The notes under the pieces: generated by a model
Seen by the model: only the letters and a program-made list of their open reading frames with translations
What the model was told of the DNA's origin: nothing
Databases searched by the model: none
Translations under genes and position numbers: made by a program
In this document: piece after piece, positions 59,601 through 64,000 of the stretch
Position numbering within the stretch: the first letter of the stretch is position 1
How the letters are laid out: every line of letters starts with the position of its first letter
Source: Micrococcaceae bacterium Sec5.7
GTDB taxonomy: Bacteria > Actinomycetota > Actinomycetes > Actinomycetales > Micrococcaceae
Assembly (NCBI GenBank): GCA_039636785.1
Contig: CP144169.1
Span: forward strand, 868,001-932,000
Length of the DNA stretch: 64,000 nucleotides
Direction: 5' to 3'

Positions 59601-62420
59601 CTACCCGGTGTTACGGAGGCCTGCCGCTACTCCGTTGACGGTGATGAGCATTGCGCGCTGGAGGCGTTCGTCGATCTCGGCGCCGGAGATGGTCCCCCCG
59701 GCGGCAGCCTCCGCTCGGACGCGGCGCAGCAGTTCCACCTGCAGGTAGCTGATGGGGTCAAGGTACTGGTCCCGGATCTCGAGCGAGCGTTTCAGCTCCG
59801 GCTGGGCATCCAGCAGCACGTTCTCGCCCGTGAGGTGCTGGATCTCGGTGACCGTGAGCTCGTACTCGGCACGGATGGCCCGGAACACGTGATGCAGCTC
59901 TTCCGGCACCAGAGTGGACACGTAGTAGCCGGCGATGTCCAGGTCAGTCTTGGCCAGCGTCATTTCCACGTTGGACAGCACCGAGCGGAAGAAGTGCCAG
60001 TTGTCCATCATCTCGGCGAGCTGGGCCGAGTTGCCGGCCTCGCGGGCAGCCTTGAGCCCGGAGCCAACCCCGAACCAGCCCGGCACGATCTGCCGCGACT
60101 GGGTCCAGCCGAACACCCAGGGGATGGCGCGCAGCCCGCCCAGACCTGCCCCGGAATCCGGGCGCTTGGACGGCCGGGAGCCGATGTTCAGCGAACCCAG
60201 CTGTTCCACCGGGGTGGAGGCCAGGAAGTACGCCGGCAGGTCGGGATCGTCGATCAGCGTGCGGTAGCGGTCAAAGGCGGCGTCGGAGACGGTTTCCATC
60301 ACATGCCCGTACCGCTCGCGCTGGTCTTCCGAGGTGCGCGGGGTCCGGTGCAGCGCGGAGCCCTGCATGACGGCCGCCAGTGAAAGCTCCAGGTTTTCGC
60401 GTGCCAGCTCCGGCAGGGAGTACTTGTCCGAGATGACCTCGCCCTGCTCGGTGAACTTGATCTCGCCTTCCAGGACGCCGTTGGGCTGCGCCATGATGGC
60501 GTCATAAGTGGGCCCGCCGCCGCGGCCCACAGAGCCGCCGCGGCCGTGGAACAGGCGCACGCGGACACCGTGCTTGGCGGCAACATCACGCAGTTTGCGC
60601 TGGGTCTTGTGGATTTCCCACTGGCTGGTCATCACTCCGGATTCCTTGTTGGAGTCCGAGTATCCGAGCATGATTTCCTGGACATCCCCGCGCAGACGGA
60701 CCAGCTCACGGTAGGACGGATCAGACAGCAGAAGGTCCACGATCTCCGCGGAGGCCCGCAGTTCTTCAACAGTTTCCAACAGGGGCGCGAAGCCGATCCT
60801 GGCGTACGGGGCCTCACCGAACAGGCTTACCAGGCCGGCCTCGCGGGCCAGCACGGCGGCGGCCAGGACGTCGTCGGCGCCGCGCGTCATGGAGATGATG
60901 TACGTCTCGATGACGTCGGGGCCATAGGTGCGCAGGGCGCGCCGGATCTCACGGAAGACGTCGTACGTGCCGTCAGCCACGCCGTCGAGCTTAATCGGGT
61001 GGCCCGACAGCGGGCGGCGGGATGCCAGTTCCGCGCCCAGCACCTCGAAGCGCTCCGCGCGGCTGAGTTCGGCGTACCTGATACCCGGGCCGCCCAGGCG
61101 GTCCATAAGCTGGCCGACGGCGTCGTGGTGGTGGTCGGCATGCTCGCGGATGTCCAGCGTGGCGAGGTGCAGGCCGAAGGAGGCGATGGCGCGGCGGACC
61201 CGGGCCAGGGCGCCGTCCGCTGCGAGCGCCGCGGAGTGGTTGCGGAGCGAAAGTTCCAGCAGCTCGAGTTCGGTGAGCAGCTCTGAGGTGGCGGTGTAGT
61301 CACGGCCGGGTTCGTGCGCCGAGCCCGCAGCTACCCGCTTGGCGGTGTTGATCAGCTTGGCCTTGATGCAGGTCAGCTTCAGCCGGTAGGGCTCCTGGGC
61401 GTTGAGCTCGAGAACACGACGGTCCAGGCCGGGCAGCTTCTTGAGATCCACGTCGATCGAGTCGAGCAGCGCCTGGTCAGCCCCGGCCAGTGCGGTGGAG
61501 TTGGACAGGATGGAGATGAGTTCGTCGATCATGGCGATGCTGATCCGGACGGCGTGCTGGTTCTGGATCTGCAGGATCTCGCGGGTCACGGCGGCCGTGA
61601 CGTTGGGATTGCCGTCGCGGTCGCCGCCGATCCAGGAGCCGAACTTGATCGGGGCATGATGGGCCGGCAGGATGACGCCGTGCTCGCTGAGCAGCTCCGA
61701 CAGGTCCGTGAGCATCTCCGGCATGGCGTCGGTGAGGATGCTGCTCAGGTAGTAGATGGCGTTGCGTGCCTCATCCACGGGGGTGGGCCGGACCTGGCGG
61801 AGTTCGTCCGTCTGCCACATCTGGTCAATGACCTCGGACAGCTGCCGGTCCTGGCGGCGGCGCGCGGACGTGCCCTCGGCGGTGGACTCAGCCAGCACAT
61901 CGGAGAGCTTGCGGATCTTGTCCAGCACCGAACGGCGCGACGCCTCTGTGGGGTGCGCGGTGAAAATCGGGCGGACGTCCAACTCATTGACGACGTCCTG
62001 CAGCACGGCGGGTCCGGCCTGGCCGGCGATATCGGTAACTGCCTTGGCCAGCCAGCCGTCCTTTTCCTTGCGGGTACGCAGCCCCCGGACCCGGTGGACC
62101 TGCTCGGCGGCATTCACCAGGTGGAAGTAGAACGCGAACGCGCGCACAAGGTCGGTTGCCTGCTCAAGCGGCAGCGAGGCGAGCAGCTCGCGGACCTGGG
62201 CAACGACGTCGTGCGCGCTCCAGGGGCCCGTGGCATCGGCTCCGCCGCGGGCGGCTTCCTTCGATTCCTTGGTCAGCAGGCGCACCTGCTCCACCAGTGC
62301 CAGGAGCTCGGGCCCGTGCTGGCGGACCAGCGACTCCCCCAGCAGGGTCGATACCCGGCGTACGTCTGCCCGCAGTTCGGAAGCGAGGTCTGAGCCGGAA
62401 TTCATTGCAGTGTCAGCCAT
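59601..62420 (-). CDS. ppc: phosphoenolpyruvate carboxylase
   Basis: A 939-residue PEPC that makes oxaloacetate from PEP and bicarbonate, the anaplerotic partner of PckG. Catalytic segments are intact: [18 protein letters not shown] near 155, [18 protein letters not shown] near 590, and [19 protein letters not shown] near 640. The typical end [10 protein letters not shown] is present. A normal full-length actinobacterial enzyme. Confidence 0.98.
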   Translation of the reverse strand: MADTAMNSGSDLASELRADVRRVSTLLGESLVRQHGPELLALVEQVRLLTKESKEAARGGADATGPWSAHDVVAQVRELLASLPLEQATDLVRAFAFYFHLVNAAEQVHRVRGLRTRKEKDGWLAKAVTDIAGQAGPAVLQDVVNELDVRPIFTAHPTEASRRSVLDKIRKLSDVLAESTAEGTSARRRQDRQLSEVIDQMWQTDELRQVRPTPVDEARNAIYYLSSILTDAMPEMLTDLSELLSEHGVILPAHHAPIKFGSWIGGDRDGNPNVTAAVTREILQIQNQHAVRISIAMIDELISILSNSTALAGADQALLDSIDVDLKKLPGLDRRVLELNAQEPYRLKLTCIKAKLINTAKRVAAGSAHEPGRDYTATSELLTELELLELSLRNHSAALAADGALARVRRAIASFGLHLATLDIREHADHHHDAVGQLMDRLGGPGIRYAELSRAERFEVLGAELASRRPLSGHPIKLDGVADGTYDVFREIRRALRTYGPDVIETYIISMTRGADDVLAAAVLAREAGLVSLFGEAPYARIGFAPLLETVEELRASAEIVDLLLSDPSYRELVRLRGDVQEIMLGYSDSNKESGVMTSQWEIHKTQRKLRDVAAKHGVRVRLFHGRGGSVGRGGGPTYDAIMAQPNGVLEGEIKFTEQGEVISDKYSLPELARENLELSLAAVMQGSALHRTPRTSEDQRERYGHVMETVSDAAFDRYRTLIDDPDLPAYFLASTPVEQLGSLNIGSRPSKRPDSGAGLGGLRAIPWVFGWTQSRQIVPGWFGVGSGLKAAREAGNSAQLAEMMDNWHFFRSVLSNVEMTLAKTDLDIAGYYVSTLVPEELHHVFRAIRAEYELTVTEIQHLTGENVLLDAQPELKRSLEIRDQYLDPISYLQVELLRRVRAEAAAGGTISGAEIDERLQRAMLITVNGVAAGLRNTG

Positions 62421-62537
62421 GGAAACGTTTCTTTCGAGGGTTCGGACGTGGCTCGTACACTGCGCTGGATACTGTGAGCCGGGTTACGTGTTCCTATGGG
62501 ATGTTACCCGCAGCCGCCGCGCCGTGGGGAATCCGTC

Positions 62538-63395
62538 TCAGATACTGTCCGGCTGGTACTGCGCCTGGTATTCCTCATGGATCCTGCGCCAGGCAGGCAG
62601 TTCAGTCTCCATCCAGGGCGGCCAGTCCGCTTCCCTGCCCTCCAGCGCCTCCTGCAGATGGTCCAGGTGCACATGCCAGCCGGCCAGGCTCATGGTCACG
62701 GCATCATCCGGCGCGGAAACGATATTGGTGAACGTGAGGCGGGTGCCCTGCTTGCTTCCGCCGCCTGCAGTGTCCGGAACACGCACGATGGCGGCCTCCA
62801 GCTCCCAGCGCAGCAAGCCGTGCTGGCTGTTGCTGTGTTCAAAGAGGTGCGGAGGCTCCGAGCGGAGCACCTCGCCGTGCCACCACTCGAGTTCGCCGTC
62901 CTCACCGTTGAGCCACTGGAGGCTGAACTCGGAGCCTGGCTGGGCAGAGCCGCGGGCGGCCGCCCACCATTTGGACGTCTGGGCGGGATCGGTAATCGCC
63001 GCCCAGACCGCTTCAACGGGGTGCGCATATTCGCGGACGAACGTCAGCCGCACCGTGCCGTCGTCGAGGCGTTCCAGCGTGCCCAGCGGGTGGCGGCTCA
63101 TGTCCTTGTTGATGCTTTCGTTGGCCTTGTTTGCGGCGATGCCGCTACGGTAGCGGTCCAGCCAGCCTGCGAGTTCGTTGAAGGGCGCGGCCGCCAGCGA
63201 GTAGATGCGCTGCTGGCCACGGGGCTCGACCAGCACGAATCCTGCTTCCCGCAACAGCCGCAGGTGTTTAGACGTGCCGGGCTGGCTGAGTCCGAGCAGC
63301 TCCACGAGTTCCCCAGTGCTGCGCGGCTGCTCCAGGAGGAACTCCAGAATCCTGCGGCGCTGGGGTTCCACCAGCATCTCGAATGCCTTTTGCAT
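62538..63395 (-). CDS. ArsR HTH fused to SRPBCC (AHSA1-like) domain
   Basis: A 285-residue fusion. Residues 1-85 form an ArsR winged helix (FEMLVEPQRRRILEFLLEQP, then LLGLSQPGTSKHLRLLREAG) and 105-275 an AHSA1/START-like domain (FVREYAHPVEAVWAAITDPA, SKWWAAARGS, LAGWHVHLDHLQEALEG). No metal cysteines of classical ArsR are visible. The fused ligand domain suggests a one-protein sensor-regulator. ATG 63395 follows an in-frame TTG at 63398; a short palindrome GTTATATAAC lies upstream at 63415-63424. Confidence 0.9.
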   Translation of the reverse strand: MQKAFEMLVEPQRRRILEFLLEQPRSTGELVELLGLSQPGTSKHLRLLREAGFVLVEPRGQQRIYSLAAAPFNELAGWLDRYRSGIAANKANESINKDMSRHPLGTLERLDDGTVRLTFVREYAHPVEAVWAAITDPAQTSKWWAAARGSAQPGSEFSLQWLNGEDGELEWWHGEVLRSEPPHLFEHSNSQHGLLRWELEAAIVRVPDTAGGGSKQGTRLTFTNIVSAPDDAVTMSLAGWHVHLDHLQEALEGREADWPPWMETELPAWRRIHEEYQAQYQPDSI

Positions 63396-63592
63396 CAAAT
63401 GAGTCTACTACGCAGTTATATAACCGGCAAGTTATTTTGAGGAGTGCCCGGCTCCCGCGACGCGGATCCGGGGATGGGTCCGGCGCTACTCTTCCCCGCC
63501 GACAGTATTTGACATATCTTGAACTGTCTTTGACAAAACCTGTCGATGCAAACCGTGCCGATTCTGCGCCCATTCCGCCCCGAGGAGCCACC

Positions 63593-64000
63593 GTGATCCC
63601 TGCACCGCCCTTCCCCGCTCTTGATGCCCGAACCGACAGGGCTGGACGCAGCCCGCTGGTGGCACTGACGCTGATCTTCGGCCTGCTTTTCGCCGGACTC
63701 GTGGCGCAGTCGGCTTCCGCGCCGGAATCGCAAGCGGCCCCGCCGCTCACCTTTTTGCAGGCCATGGCCACACAGAACGGTTCGACGGCGGCGGTGACGG
63801 GTTACGTCGTCGGGCAACCGACAGCGGCCACCACTGTTATCCGGAGCGGTTTCAACGCCGACACAGCCATCGCGGTCGCCGACACAGCCGCAGAGACGAA
63901 CACCGCCAGGATTCTCTACCTCCAGGTGACCACGGCCTTCCGCACGCAGTTCGGCCTGGTGAGCAACCCGTCCCTCATGGGCAAAAAGATCGAGGTGACC
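63593..64000 (+). CDS. secreted DUF6359-like (OB-fold) protein, 3' end outside window
   Basis: The first 136 codons of an exported protein. GTG 63593 has GAGGAG six bases upstream. A signal peptide (LVALTLIFGLLFAGLVAQSA) is followed by a segment TFLQAMATQNGSTAAVTGYV, NADTAIAVADTAAETNTARI, LQVTTAFRTQFGLVSNPSLM and GKKIEVT, an order typical of the DUF6359 OB-fold found in secreted nucleases and other surface proteins. The rest runs past 64000, so the catalytic domain, if any, is unseen. Confidence 0.75.
   Translation, partial: MIPAPPFPALDARTDRAGRSPLVALTLIFGLLFAGLVAQSASAPESQAAPPLTFLQAMATQNGSTAAVTGYVVGQPTAATTVIRSGFNADTAIAVADTAAETNTARILYLQVTTAFRTQFGLVSNPSLMGKKIEVT

Noticed and set aside
61314..62393. 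359-codon open frame on the plus strand
   Set aside because: Antisense to the start of ppc, which is unmistakable.

Overview
The window is a 64 kb piece of a high-GC actinobacterial chromosome. Gene content and protein style point to the Micrococcaceae, most likely Arthrobacter or Pseudarthrobacter: GTP-type PEP carboxykinase, PEP carboxylase, an actinobacterial Lhr helicase, NsrR/Hmp, YhgE/Pip exporters, a YcnI protein, and many GTG starts. The genus is inferred from general knowledge, not from a search. Most of the window is ordinary chromosome, with one tRNA-Arg(ACG) and one tRNA-Ser(CGA). I see no CRISPR array, intact insertion sequence or prophage.

Layout. 0-6.2 kb: phosphomannomutase, a small hypothetical gene, nsrR-hmp (nitric oxide sensing and detoxification), convergent pckG, tRNA-Arg. 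6.2-11.2 kb: accessory and decayed. A FadR-type regulator has its own palindrome, followed by two SRPBCC proteins, a DUF5655 remnant, a small Cys-rich protein, and an Rhs C-terminal toxin remnant (GIY-YIG-like, several frameshifts) next to an intact leucine-rich-repeat protein that is probably its immunity gene. 11.2-17 kb: a flavoprotein disulfide reductase, then a three-gene operon of degenerate ABC ATPase, YhgE/Pip membrane protein and TetR, with a palindromic operator. 17-24.4 kb: EamA/LysR divergent pair, SixA-like phosphatase, an orphan winged-helix regulator, a two-component system whose kinase has lost its 5' end, and a secreted transglycosylase-like protein behind a c-di-AMP (ydaO) riboswitch. 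24.4-32.1 kb: HAD, VOC, upp, PAP2, tadA, a winged-helix protein, and a three-gene operon of zinc-less dehydrogenase, PTPS-like protein and glycosyltransferase.

32.2-42 kb: a patchwork. Two diverged paralogues (one truncated) flank two truncated, frameshifted pseudogenes that meet head to head, then an xdhABC xanthine dehydrogenase operon with an IclR/AllR-like operator and a visible codon-usage shift inside it. 42-46 kb: YcnI copper-associated pair, a DUF4232 lipoprotein, and a FAD oxidoreductase with a Rieske domain. 46-55.6 kb: lhr, a Nei/Fpg glycosylase, YczE/MocR and DUF4188/TetR divergent pairs. 55.7-57 kb: an ArsR-SRPBCC operon destroyed by frameshifts and a repeat-associated deletion. 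57-64 kb: RluA-type pseudouridine synthase, macro domain, DedA, ppc, an ArsR-SRPBCC fusion, and the start of a secreted DUF6359-like protein that runs off the end.

The genes join in a few themes. pckG and ppc set the PEP/oxaloacetate balance, and pckG carries a CRP/GlxR-like site. nsrR and hmp respond to nitric oxide. xdhABC begins purine oxidation. Several short palindromic intergenic repeats recur and coincide with gene damage, and at least seven genes are broken, so the accessory parts of this window are decaying.
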